Shown here piece by piece: positions 1 through 7,485 of a DNA stretch of 64,000 nt; the stretch's first letter is position 1, and every line of letters starts with the position of its first letter. The notes below the pieces were generated by a model. The model was not told the DNA's origin. It made no database searches and was given only the letters and a program-made list of their open reading frames with translations. The position numbers and the translations under genes were made by a program. This DNA comes from SAR86 cluster bacterium. GTDB taxonomy: Bacteria > Pseudomonadota > Gammaproteobacteria > Magnimaribacterales > Magnimaribacteraceae. Location of the stretch: positions 1-64,000 of the forward strand of contig JAKUUM010000003.1 in the NCBI GenBank assembly GCA_022447065.1, in the 5' to 3' direction.

Positions 1-65
1 TGTTTTATTAGAATTAACTGTGGGGACTTCAAGCATCAAAAACATTATCTAGTCTCCTTGCAGTA

Positions 66-107
66 AACCTTAGTCTTTCATTACCCAATTTTGTTTAACG
101 AAAGGTT
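66..107. other. Imperfect inverted repeat downstream of metB
   Basis: Arms at 75-83 and 96-104 pair with one mismatch and are extended by AACCT (66-70) and AGGTT (103-107). It lies downstream of the minus-strand metB. No T tract follows, so a standard intrinsic terminator is not supported. I see nothing else in 1-203. Confidence 0.3.
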
Positions 108-203
108 AGTCTTTGTCGTAGACCAGTTCTCCATATCCAGTAACTCCATTTCAATTCCACAACATTGTCTATTTAAGATAGTATTCTCTTAAAATACTGA
201 AAT

Positions 204-1355
204 TCATGATATAGCCACTTGTATGCTCTTTATAAGGTCTTCCTGTTCCTCAATGCCCACTGAAATACGGATCAGATTCTCAGAAATACCTGCTTTTTTC
301 TTATCCTCGGAACTTAATGGTGCGTGTGTCATCGTGTAGGGGTGACAAACTAAACTTTCAACACCACCCAAAGATTCTGCTAATGAAAAATATTCTATAC
401 GTTTAAAAAATTTCTTAACTTCCCGAAGTCCACCCTTAATTTCAAAGCTTAGCATTCCACCGAATCCCGATTGCTGTTTCTTTGCTATTGCATGGCTTGG
501 ATGACTTGAAAGACCAGGATAGTATACTTTCTCAACTGAAGGATGTTCCGAAAGGACCCGTGCCAGAGCATGAGCTGTCTTTTCATGTGCTTTCATTCTT
601 AGCTTTAATGTACGTAATCCCCTGAGTGTCATATAACTGTCAAATGGAGAGCCAGACAAACCGAGGGTATTTGCCCATTCTTGCATTGTTTGATGTAGAG
701 TTTCACTTTTAGCGACCACAATACCTCCCACAACATCACTATGACCATTGATATATTTTGTTGTTGAATGAATCACAATATCTGCACCTAACTTGAATGG
801 TGTTTGGAAGATAGGAGTTAAAAAAGTATTATCTACTACTAATAATGTGTTGCTTTGTTTCAGTATCTTAGATATATCCTGTATATCAACTACACGCAAT
901 AAAGGATTAGATGGGCTTTCTACCCAAACTATTTTGGGTTGATATTGTTTAATTGTTTGTTGAAACAAATTAATATCGCTTTGATCAATAAATTTGACTT
1001 GCAATAATCCCCGTTCTGCAAGTTGTGAAAACAGTCTAAAAGTACCTCCATAACAATCATGAGGAACAATCACGTAGTCATTGGGATTAAGCAATGAAGT
1101 GACAAGGGTTGTGGCTGCCATACCTGAGCTTGTAACCGTGGCTCCGAACCCGCCTTCGAGTACTGAAACTGCTTCTGCCAAGGCATCTCTGGTAGGATTT
1201 GCGGACCTGGTGTAATCATAACGTTGCTCCACTCCAATTTCTTTATAAGCAAATGTTGATGTTAAGTAGATTGGTGGGATTACTGCCCTGTATTGCTCAT
1301 CTGATTCCAAAGCAGTTCTGATAGCAATGGTATTCTTACTTATATTTAATTTCAT
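204..1355 (-). CDS. metB: Cystathionine gamma-synthase (Cys/Met PLP enzyme)
   Basis: 383 aa, a PLP enzyme of the trans-sulfuration family that condenses an activated homoserine with cysteine in methionine synthesis. The YDYTRSANPT motif is at about residues 46-55, the PLP-contacting Asp is at about 175 (VVDNTF), and the Schiff-base lysine is about K200 in HSTTKYINGH, close to the position in E. coli MetB (386 aa). The ATG at 1355 has a clear GGGAG ribosome site about 5 nt upstream. The leader carries a SAM-II riboswitch followed by a terminator, which fits a methionine gene repressed by SAM. A cystathionine beta-lyase or O-acetylhomoserine sulfhydrylase role cannot be fully excluded from sequence alone, but length and riboswitch favour MetB. 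Confidence 0.88.
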   Translation of the reverse strand: MKLNISKNTIAIRTALESDEQYRAVIPPIYLTSTFAYKEIGVEQRYDYTRSANPTRDALAEAVSVLEGGFGATVTSSGMAATTLVTSLLNPNDYVIVPHDCYGGTFRLFSQLAERGLLQVKFIDQSDINLFQQTIKQYQPKIVWVESPSNPLLRVVDIQDISKILKQSNTLLVVDNTFLTPIFQTPFKLGADIVIHSTTKYINGHSDVVGGIVVAKSETLHQTMQEWANTLGLSGSPFDSYMTLRGLRTLKLRMKAHEKTAHALARVLSEHPSVEKVYYPGLSSHPSHAIAKKQQSGFGGMLSFEIKGGLREVKKFFKRIEYFSLAESLGGVESLVCHPYTMTHAPLSSEDKKKAGISENLIRISVGIEEQEDLIKSIQVAIS

Positions 1356-1448
1356 TTTTAACTCCCTAAAAACATAACAAGAAGAGCCAGCTTTTAAAGA
1401 TCGGTTGTCTTTTTGGCAAGGGTTAAACTCTACTCATGATGTCATTAT

Positions 1449-1486
1449 TAAAAAAAAACCTGTCAGCTTTCGCTAAACAGGTTTTC
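1449..1486 (-). terminator. Intrinsic terminator between the SAM-II aptamer and metB
   Basis: On the minus strand a long stem (arms AACCTGTTTAGC and GCTGACAGGTT, loop GAAA) is followed by a run of about eight T. It starts about 12 nt after the aptamer and lies about 95 nt before the metB start, so it is placed to act as a transcription attenuator rather than an end-of-gene terminator. Its 5' arm contains UUUAGC, which could pair with the GCUAAA of the aptamer 3' strand and form a competing structure. Confidence 0.8.
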
Positions 1487-1496
1487 TAATAGAAGT

Positions 1497-1547
1497 TCCT
1501 TTTAGCTGTATTTATAAAGCACCCGCAAGCTAGATACAAATCGGTGC
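1497..1547 (-). ncRNA. SAM-II riboswitch aptamer upstream of metB
   Basis: The RNA starts GCACC-GAUUU and has a 5-bp P1 (GCACC/GGUGC), a 19-nt loop ending in CUUGCG, then UAUAAAUACAGCUAAAAGGA. Both the order and the conserved blocks (GAUUU, UUGC, AUAAAU.NAGCUAAAA.GG) match the known marine metagenome SAM-II aptamer from memory: same 19-nt loop and nearly the same total length (51 versus 52 nt). It begins only a few nt after the predicted transcription start. SAM binding is expected to turn off the downstream metB. Identification is by pattern; no covariance search was run. Confidence 0.88.
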
Positions 1548-1554
1548 TAAGAGG

Positions 1555-1583
1555 ATTATAGTTTCATAAAAAGTTATATACAA
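1555..1583 (-). promoter_or_regulatory. Sigma70-like promoter of the metB leader
   Basis: A perfect TATAAT (-10, 1555-1560) and TTGTAT (-35, 1578-1583) are separated by 17 bp on the minus strand. Transcription would start at about 1548, immediately before the SAM-II aptamer. The block ATGAAACTATAAT is identical in the second leader at about 2468-2480. Confidence 0.75.
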
Positions 1584-1693
1584 CCTATAAAGTTCATCTT
1601 TTCTTTGTTTAAAAAAATAACGGGAGGTTCCAACTTTCCATGCCTAGCTCCACCTAGCACCTATAACTAGAAAAATTATTTTTGCAGTTAAAA

Positions 1694-2353
1694 TTAAGAG
1701 GGATCTTTCACTATCCTTAAATAAGGCTTTGGAGCTTCCCATCCTTCTGGAAATCTTTTTTTAGCTTCTTCGTCATTTACAGCAGGAACAATTATGACGT
1801 CGTCTCCCTTATTCCAATTTACTGGTGTCGCAACTTGGTGTTTTACAGTCAATTGGCATGAATCCAACAGCCTTAATACTTCATCAAAGTTTCTGCCTGT
1901 ACTCATTGGATAGGTAATGATTCCTTTTATTCTTTTATCCGGTCCTATCAGGAATACAGATCTAACAGTCGCATTGTCAACGGCAGTCCTGCCTTCTGAA
2001 GTATCGCTATCATCAGCTGCCAACATGTCAAAAGCTTTCGCAACTTCCAGCTTTGGATCGCCGATTAAAGGATAAGTTACTTTATGCCCTTGTGTTTCCT
2101 CTATGTCTTTAATCCATTCAAGATGGTCTTCAACAGGATCCACACTTATCCCAATTATTTTACAGTTTCTTTTATCAAACTCTCCAGTTAAACCAGCTAC
2201 GTATCCAAGTTCAGTTGTACAAACCGGAGTAAAATCTTTCGGATGTGAAAACAGGATAGCCCAGCTTTCTCCAATCCAATCTCTCAAGGCAAAAGAGCCT
2301 TGGGTAGTTTCAACCACTAAGTTTGGTATTTCAGAATTAATTCTAATTGACAT
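1694..2353 (-). CDS. 1-Cys peroxiredoxin (Prx6 type)
   Basis: 219 aa thiol peroxidase that reduces peroxides in the cytoplasm. The PVCTTE motif places the peroxidatic cysteine at C45, and the C-terminal PVNWNKGDDVIIVP segment is typical of the Prx6/1-Cys group; there is no obvious resolving CXXC. The ATG at 2353 is chosen because GGAG lies directly upstream at good spacing; a longer reading from a TTG at 2365 would run through the terminator and ribosome site. The gene stands alone and is preceded by its own promoter, SAM-II aptamer and terminator hairpin that ends right at the ribosome site. That regulation is unusual for a peroxiredoxin. Confidence 0.9.
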   Translation of the reverse strand: MSIRINSEIPNLVVETTQGSFALRDWIGESWAILFSHPKDFTPVCTTELGYVAGLTGEFDKRNCKIIGISVDPVEDHLEWIKDIEETQGHKVTYPLIGDPKLEVAKAFDMLAADDSDTSEGRTAVDNATVRSVFLIGPDKRIKGIITYPMSTGRNFDEVLRLLDSCQLTVKHQVATPVNWNKGDDVIIVPAVNDEEAKKRFPEGWEAPKPYLRIVKDPS

Positions 2354-2363
2354 AATTTTCTCC

Positions 2364-2399
2364 AAAAAAAAACCCGCCAGCTTTTGCTTAACAGGTTTT
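2364..2399 (-). terminator. Intrinsic terminator abutting the peroxiredoxin ribosome site
   Basis: Minus-strand hairpin with arms AACCUGUUAAGC and GCUGGCGGGUU, loop AAAA, followed by nine T and then GGAGAAAATT-ATG. The terminator is therefore the last element before the ribosome binding site. The 5' arm UUAAGC is complementary to GCUUAA just after P1 of the aptamer, a possible antiterminator pairing. Confidence 0.8.
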
Positions 2400-2408
2400 A
2401 ATATTACT

Positions 2409-2460
2409 TCCTATTTAGCCGCATTTATTAAGCACCCGCAAGTTGGATACAAATCGGTGC
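2409..2460 (-). ncRNA. SAM-II riboswitch aptamer upstream of the peroxiredoxin
   Basis: 52 nt. P1 is GCACC/GGUGC, the loop GAUUUGUAUCCAACUUGCG is 19 nt, and the 3' strand AAUAAAUGCGGCUAAAUAGGA keeps the SAM-II conserved blocks. It shares the loop start, P1 and 3' strand with the metB aptamer but differs at scattered positions (for example AUACAGC versus AUGCGGC), so it is not a recent identical copy. The predicted transcription start is at the first aptamer base. Its target gene, a peroxiredoxin, is not a methionine or SAM pathway gene. Confidence 0.85.
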
Positions 2461-2467
2461 ATTTGGC

Positions 2468-2495
2468 ATTATAGTTTCATCTTAAATATACACAA
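2468..2495 (-). promoter_or_regulatory. Sigma70-like promoter of the peroxiredoxin leader
   Basis: TATAAT at 2468-2473 and TTGTGT at 2490-2495 with a 16-bp spacer on the minus strand. The arrangement is the same as in the metB leader, so promoter, aptamer and terminator seem to have been copied as one unit. Confidence 0.7.
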
Positions 2496-2684
2496 CTTTA
2501 TAAGTTCAGAAGTTAAGCTAGTGCTACCAGCTTGCAGTTCGCCACAGAAAAAACAATTATTTTTACCTGTGTGGGTACCCCAGGTAAATCGGGCAATCGT
2601 ATTTATTACAGCAGTATCTCCTTTCGCAGACCCATAGAAATGCTTATTTGACTAACTTTAAGATGTTTTATTATATACCGGGAA

Positions 2685-2760
2685 TGGAGCGGGAAACCGG
2701 GTTCGAACCGGCGACCTATACCTTGGCAAGGTATCGCTCTACCAACTGAGCTATTCCCGC
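2685..2760 (-). tRNA. tRNA-Gly (GCC)
   Basis: 76 nt with encoded CCA. The acceptor stem GCGGGAA/TTCCCGC, anticodon loop TTGCCAA (anticodon GCC) and T loop TTCGAAC are all intact. A decayed 76-nt copy lies at 17543-17618. The 5' side faces the fragment of a Rieske oxygenase gene at 2836. Confidence 0.95.
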
Positions 2761-2808
2761 TATTTTTTTGAATGCCACTATTATTATAGACATTTTTTTT
2801 AACAGTTC

Positions 2809-2886
2809 TTCACAAAAGTATTAGAATCAACACCTATGCAAAAGGAAGAGCAAGTTCGACTACTGAAAGGATTCATTGTCCAATAA
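2809..2886 (+). pseudogene. 5' fragment of a Rieske oxygenase gene
   Basis: A 17-codon reading frame starts with ATG at 2836 ([16 protein letters not shown], then TAA). Its first 12 codons and about 27 bases upstream match the start of the complete Rieske oxygenase gene at 19026 ([15 protein letters not shown]), with scattered differences. The match begins at about 2809 and is lost near 2875. The rest of the gene is missing; mmsA begins 26 bp later. It is a relic of a duplicated tRNA-Gly/Rieske junction. Confidence 0.8.
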
Positions 2887-2912
2887 AAATTTTTTTAAAT
2901 TAGAAATAGCTT

Positions 2913-4403
2913 ATGACCAGTAAATTACCTTTATTTTTAAATGGTGAGTTTGTAAAAAGTAAATCCAAAAAAACTTTAGAAGTTACAAATCCACTATCTC
3001 AAGAAGTACTTTGCCAAGTTCCCTGTGCAACTAAAGAAGAAATAGATCAAGCGGTTTTAAGTGCTTGTGATGCATTTCTAACCTGGAAAGAAATACCTCC
3101 CCCAGAAAGGGCTAGGTTAATGATGACTTATCACGCTCTTCTTAAAGAACACCAGGAGGAGCTAGCCGAGATTTTAAGTAAAGAAAACGGAAAAACATTT
3201 GAAGACGCTAAAGGAGATGTTTGGAGAGGAATAGAAGTCGTAGAACAAGCAGCTAATATCCCTTCCCTTTTAATGGGAGAAACTCTTGAAAACGTAGCCA
3301 GAGGAATAGATTCTTATAGCTATGTACAACCTTTAGGGGTTTGTGCAGGCATAACCCCTTTTAATTTTCCAGCAATGATCCCTTTGTGGATGTTTCCTAT
3401 GGCTATAGCTTGCGGCAATACTTTTTTATTGAAACCCAGTGAACAAGATCCTATGACCCCCAATCGTCTGGCTGAGTTATTTGTTGAAGCAGGTGCTCCA
3501 AAAGGGGTTTTACAAGTAATACATGGCACCAAACAACAAGTAGATGACATATTGACTCATCCTGATATCAAAACTATTTCGTTCGTTGGCTCGGTACCTG
3601 TTGGTCAGTATATTTATAAAACAGGAACAGAAAATTTAAAGAGGGTTCAAGCCTTCGCGGGAGCTAAAAACCATATGGTTATCATGCCTGATGCAGATAA
3701 ACAAAGAACAGTAGAAAATTTGGTCGGAGCATCTGTAGGAGCTGCAGGTCAAAGATGTATGGCAATAAGTGTGGCTATTTTTGTAGGAAAATCCAAGGAA
3801 TGGATTCAAGATGTTAAACAAGAGATGGAAAAAGTTAAACCCGGTCCATGGGATTCACCCGAATCTGGATACGGACCACTCATAAGTAAAACCGCTAAAG
3901 AAAGAGTTCTTTCTTTAATAGAAACCGGCAAATCTGAAGCCATGTGCCTTCTTGATGGAAGCAACTGTCAGGTTGAAGGATTTCCTGAAGGTAACTGGAT
4001 AGGTCCCACCCTTTTTACAGATGTTCCAACTTCGTCAACCATCTACAAAACTGAAATTTTTGGTCCAGTCTTACTAACTATGAATGTTGATACTCTAGAT
4101 GAAGCTATAAGAGTTGTTAACTTGAACCCTTATGGGAATGGTACTTCTATTTTTACGGGATCGGGTAGAGCAGCTAGAAAATACCGACATGAAGTCGAGG
4201 TCGGCCAAGTGGGCATAAATATCCCCATACCGGTACCTTTGCCCTTCTTTTCATTTACGGGATGGAAGGGTTCCTTTTATGGCGACCTGCATGCCTATGG
4301 AAAACAAGCTGTGCGTTTTTATACTGAAACTAAAACTGTTACAGAGCGTTGGTTTGAAGGAGGCGACAGCGAGGGTGCTAATCTGACTATAAAGCTAAAA
4401 TAA
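2913..4403 (+). CDS. mmsA: CoA-acylating methylmalonate-semialdehyde dehydrogenase
   Basis: 496 aa aldehyde dehydrogenase family member that oxidises methylmalonate semialdehyde to propionyl-CoA with NAD and CoA, the last step of distal valine degradation. The catalytic cysteine is C282 in GAAGQRCMA. The GAKNH segment at about 250-254 has Asn where most aldehyde dehydrogenases have the general-base Glu, which is characteristic of MmsA. It is the first gene of a five-gene operon ending with mmsB. The gap to the next gene is only 4 bp. No strong ribosome site is visible before the ATG. Confidence 0.93.
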   Translation: MTSKLPLFLNGEFVKSKSKKTLEVTNPLSQEVLCQVPCATKEEIDQAVLSACDAFLTWKEIPPPERARLMMTYHALLKEHQEELAEILSKENGKTFEDAKGDVWRGIEVVEQAANIPSLLMGETLENVARGIDSYSYVQPLGVCAGITPFNFPAMIPLWMFPMAIACGNTFLLKPSEQDPMTPNRLAELFVEAGAPKGVLQVIHGTKQQVDDILTHPDIKTISFVGSVPVGQYIYKTGTENLKRVQAFAGAKNHMVIMPDADKQRTVENLVGASVGAAGQRCMAISVAIFVGKSKEWIQDVKQEMEKVKPGPWDSPESGYGPLISKTAKERVLSLIETGKSEAMCLLDGSNCQVEGFPEGNWIGPTLFTDVPTSSTIYKTEIFGPVLLTMNVDTLDEAIRVVNLNPYGNGTSIFTGSGRAARKYRHEVEVGQVGINIPIPVPLPFFSFTGWKGSFYGDLHAYGKQAVRFYTETKTVTERWFEGGDSEGANLTIKLK

Positions 4404-4407
4404 TAAT

Positions 4408-5568
4408 ATGGATTTTAATCTTTCTGAAGACCAACAGGCTTTTCAAAACATAGCCAAAGAATTTGCAAAGAAGGAACTTGCTCCTAATGCTGCTGAATGG
4501 GATGCGAAAAGTGAGTTTCCTGTTGAAGTCATAAAAAAAGCTGGAGATCTAGGTTTTTGTTCTCTTTATGTAGCTGAAGAAGATGGAGGAATGGGGCTGG
4601 GAAGGCTAGATGCTAGCATTATTATTGAACAACTTTCAACAGGTTGCACCAGTACCACAGCATTTTTAACAATACATAATATGGCGCTTTGGATGATCAG
4701 TGAATTTGGATCTGACGATCTTAAAAAACAATGGTGTCCCTCCTTATGTTCAGGAAAAAAGCTTGTTTCTTATTGTTTAACTGAACCAGGTGCGGGCTCT
4801 GATGCGGCTTCATTGAGGACAACTGCTAAAAAAAATGGTGATAATTATGTTCTCAACGGTAGTAAGTCTTTTATTTCGGGTGCGGGTGAAACTGATTGTC
4901 TTGTCTTAATGGCCAGAACTGGTAAAGAAGGCCCAGGAGGTATTTCGTGTTTCCTCTTACCTGCGGATATCAAGGGCATTGAATATGGAAAAAAAGAAGA
5001 GAAAATGGGTTGGAGAAATCAACCGACAAGAACTGTTAGTTTAAGCGATGTAGAAATCCCGGTTTCTTATCTTATAGGAGAAGAGGGTCAAGGATTTAAG
5101 ATTGCCATGCAAGGACTGGATGGAGGAAGAATAAACATCGCAACCTGTTCCATAGGAACTGCCCAAGCAGCTATAGATGCAGCCCAAAAATACATGAATG
5201 AAAGGGAACAGTTTGGAAAAAAGATAGGGGAATTCCAAGCTCTTCAATTTAAATTAGCTGATATGACTACTGAGTTAGTGGCTGCTAGGCATTTGGTGAG
5301 ATTAGCGGCTACTAAAATAGATAGTAAACATCCTGAAGCAACAGTTTACTCAGCTATGGCTAAAAGGTTTGCAACAGATATTGGATTCAATGTCTGCAAT
5401 GAAGCTCTTCAAATTTTTGGTGGTTATGGATACCTTCAAGAATTTCCTCTGGAACGTTATGTCCGAGACGTGCGAGTCCACCAAATACTAGAAGGCACTA
5501 ATGAAATCATGCGAATGATAATTGGAAGAAGGATGCTCATGGAAGGCGCAACTGAAATTATTCAATAA
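4408..5568 (+). CDS. Acyl-CoA dehydrogenase, probably isobutyryl-CoA dehydrogenase
   Basis: 386 aa FAD enzyme with the full acyl-CoA dehydrogenase layout: N-terminal helical domain, beta domain with YCLTEPGAGSDAAS at about 118-131, and C-terminal helical domain. The catalytic Glu is at about E362 in ILEGTNEIMR. Its position between mmsA and the enoyl-CoA hydratase implies that it oxidises isobutyryl-CoA to methacrylyl-CoA; this substrate is inferred from context. Electrons would go to electron-transfer flavoprotein. The length equals that of typical short-chain members. Confidence 0.88.
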   Translation: MDFNLSEDQQAFQNIAKEFAKKELAPNAAEWDAKSEFPVEVIKKAGDLGFCSLYVAEEDGGMGLGRLDASIIIEQLSTGCTSTTAFLTIHNMALWMISEFGSDDLKKQWCPSLCSGKKLVSYCLTEPGAGSDAASLRTTAKKNGDNYVLNGSKSFISGAGETDCLVLMARTGKEGPGGISCFLLPADIKGIEYGKKEEKMGWRNQPTRTVSLSDVEIPVSYLIGEEGQGFKIAMQGLDGGRINIATCSIGTAQAAIDAAQKYMNEREQFGKKIGEFQALQFKLADMTTELVAARHLVRLAATKIDSKHPEATVYSAMAKRFATDIGFNVCNEALQIFGGYGYLQEFPLERYVRDVRVHQILEGTNEIMRMIIGRRMLMEGATEIIQ

Positions 5569-5578
5569 GAGAGAAATC

Positions 5579-6349
5579 ATGTCTAACAAATTAAAAATAA
5601 CCATAGAAAATAATACTGCTTTAATCACCATCAACAACCCACCAGCTAATACCTGGGACTTAGAAAGTTTAAAATTTCTGAAAGAAACCGTTGAGAAACT
5701 AAATAAGAACAAGGATGTCTACAGTCTGGTTATTACTGGTGAAGGCGAAAGATTTTTTTCCGCTGGAGCTGATTTAAAGGTATTTCATGAAGGTGGCAAA
5801 TCCGCAGCTATTGATATGAGTGATGCTTTTGCTAAAGCTTTTGAAGCTCTAAGCAACTTTAGAGGGTTTTCAATTGCCGCCATTAATGGCTATGCAATGG
5901 GAGGAGGTCTTGAATGTGCTCTTGCTTGTGATGTCAGAATAGCCGAGGAACAAGCTAGACTGGCTTTACCCGAACCTAAAGTGGGCCTTTTACCATGTGG
6001 AGGTGGAACCCATCAACTGCCTAGACTTATTGGCGAAGGTTGGGCAAAAAAAATGATCCTTGGCGGAGAGCAGGTAGATGCAAATACTGCCCATGCCATT
6101 GGCTTGGTGGAAGAAGTAGTTGAAAGTGGGATTAGTCTTGATCGAGCCTTAGAATTAGCTGCTCAAGCTAACAAACAAAGTCCTATAAGCGTTGCAGCTT
6201 GTAAGAAGCTAATCCATGCAGCTCGATCTTCCAAAAAAAGTTACGGTTATGAAAAGGGCCCCTTTGTCGATTTGTTCGATAGCAAAGATCAAGCAGAAGG
6301 AGTAACTGCCTTTTTAGAAAAGCGTTCTCCAGAATGGAAAAATGCCTGA
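5579..6349 (+). CDS. Enoyl-CoA hydratase (methacrylyl-CoA hydration)
   Basis: 256 aa crotonase-fold protein. The oxyanion-hole region SAGADL is at about 61-66, and GGGLE (E112) and LPEPKVGLLP (E132) supply the two catalytic glutamates. The ATG at 5579 is chosen over an upstream in-frame start at 5522 because the latter overlaps the previous gene by 47 bp, while AAGAGAG lies just before 5579. In this operon it should hydrate methacrylyl-CoA to 3-hydroxyisobutyryl-CoA. It overlaps the next gene by 8 bp, suggesting translational coupling. Confidence 0.88.
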   Translation: MSNKLKITIENNTALITINNPPANTWDLESLKFLKETVEKLNKNKDVYSLVITGEGERFFSAGADLKVFHEGGKSAAIDMSDAFAKAFEALSNFRGFSIAAINGYAMGGGLECALACDVRIAEEQARLALPEPKVGLLPCGGGTHQLPRLIGEGWAKKMILGGEQVDANTAHAIGLVEEVVESGISLDRALELAAQANKQSPISVAACKKLIHAARSSKKSYGYEKGPFVDLFDSKDQAEGVTAFLEKRSPEWKNA

Positions 6350-7472
6350 TAAAGATTTAGTTTTAATAAAAGAGCTGAAGGCAAGGAATGGAACAAAGAT
6401 AGGTCACTTAACTTTAAATTCTGAAGAAACTCTCAACTCTCTAACATTATCAATGGTGGATATCATTGATTCTCAGTTAACTGATTGGGAAAAAGAAAGT
6501 AGCGTAGTAGCTGTAATAATAGAAGGAGCAGGTGACAAAGCCTTATGTGCTGGCGGTGACATACGTGCTCTATATGAATCAATGGTTCAAAACCCAAGAG
6601 GTCCAAATCCTTTTGCTGAAGCTTTCTTTGAAAGAGAATACAGGTTGGATTACAAGATACACACATACTCAAAACCCGTAATTTGTTGGGTTGATGGAAT
6701 CACTATGGGCGGAGGTGTTGGATTAATGCTTGGTTGCGATTATAGATTCAGCACCGAGAGAACTCGTTTTGCAATGCCAGAAATAGGGGTAGGGCTATTC
6801 CCAGATGTTGGATTCACTCACTTCATAGATAAATTACCGAAAGGAGTTGGGTTGTATTTGATGCTTACAGCAACACACCTCAATGCCGCTGACACTCAGC
6901 TGGTTGGGTTAACAAATAATTACATATCGATCACAACTAAAGATTCTTTTGAGAAAGAAATAATCCAGCTTGATTGGACGGATAATCTTTTAAAAAACAT
7001 CGAAATACTAGATCTATTCATTATAGACTTTGAAAAAGAAACTCATTCAAAGAAAGGGTTTCCTGAGCCTCAGCTTGAATCAAGATTGAGGCTGGTTCAA
7101 ACCTTAACAAATGAAAACACCCTTGTAGAAGTAACAAAAAACATATTAACTAATTCTTCTGAAGACAAATGGTTTGAAAATGGTATTAAAGGGTTACAAA
7201 ACGGGTGCCCTACTTCGGCTTACATCATCTGGGAACAATGTAATTTTGAAAAAAGTATAGATTTAAAAGAAGTCTTTAAATTTGAATTAGACCTAGCCAT
7301 ACAAGTCACAAGGCATCCAGATTTCACTGAAGGTATTCGTGCGGTCATTATAGAAAAAGATAATCAGCCTCGTTGGAGCTATCCAGAGATTAATAACTTA
7401 CCAAGAGCATGGATTGAAGAGCATCTAGTTCCTGCTTGGGAAAAAAATCCTCTTGATGATTTAGAAAATTAA
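6342..7472 (+). CDS. 3-hydroxyisobutyryl-CoA hydrolase
   Basis: 376 aa crotonase-fold thioesterase longer than a hydratase, as expected for the HIBCH family. CAGGDIRALYE (69-79), the oxyanion-hole GGG at 123-125, E147 in FAMPEIGVGLFPDVG and D155 fit the HIBCH signature. It releases CoA from 3-hydroxyisobutyryl-CoA. The start codon lies within the last codons of the hydratase gene. The C-terminal ARHPDFTEGIRA-like segment (here TRHPDFTEGIRAV) is also typical of the family. Confidence 0.9.
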   Translation: MPDKDLVLIKELKARNGTKIGHLTLNSEETLNSLTLSMVDIIDSQLTDWEKESSVVAVIIEGAGDKALCAGGDIRALYESMVQNPRGPNPFAEAFFEREYRLDYKIHTYSKPVICWVDGITMGGGVGLMLGCDYRFSTERTRFAMPEIGVGLFPDVGFTHFIDKLPKGVGLYLMLTATHLNAADTQLVGLTNNYISITTKDSFEKEIIQLDWTDNLLKNIEILDLFIIDFEKETHSKKGFPEPQLESRLRLVQTLTNENTLVEVTKNILTNSSEDKWFENGIKGLQNGCPTSAYIIWEQCNFEKSIDLKEVFKFELDLAIQVTRHPDFTEGIRAVIIEKDNQPRWSYPEINNLPRAWIEEHLVPAWEKNPLDDLEN

Positions 7473-7485
7473 ATAGGAAAAGAAA

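Noticed and set aside
1497-2460. SAM-V or another SAM aptamer class for the two leader elements
   Set aside because: P1 size, the 19-nt loop beginning GAUUU and the 3' AUAAAU..AGCUAAAA.GG strand match the SAM-II aptamer better than my memory of SAM-V. A covariance search would settle it.
2103-2637. Plus-strand open frames across the peroxiredoxin gene and its leader
   Set aside because: They run antisense through a clear gene and through the riboswitch, with no family match.
5522-5578. Longer N-terminus for the enoyl-CoA hydratase
   Set aside because: It would overlap the acyl-CoA dehydrogenase gene by 47 bp and adds residues not found in the family; ATG at 5579 has a ribosome site.
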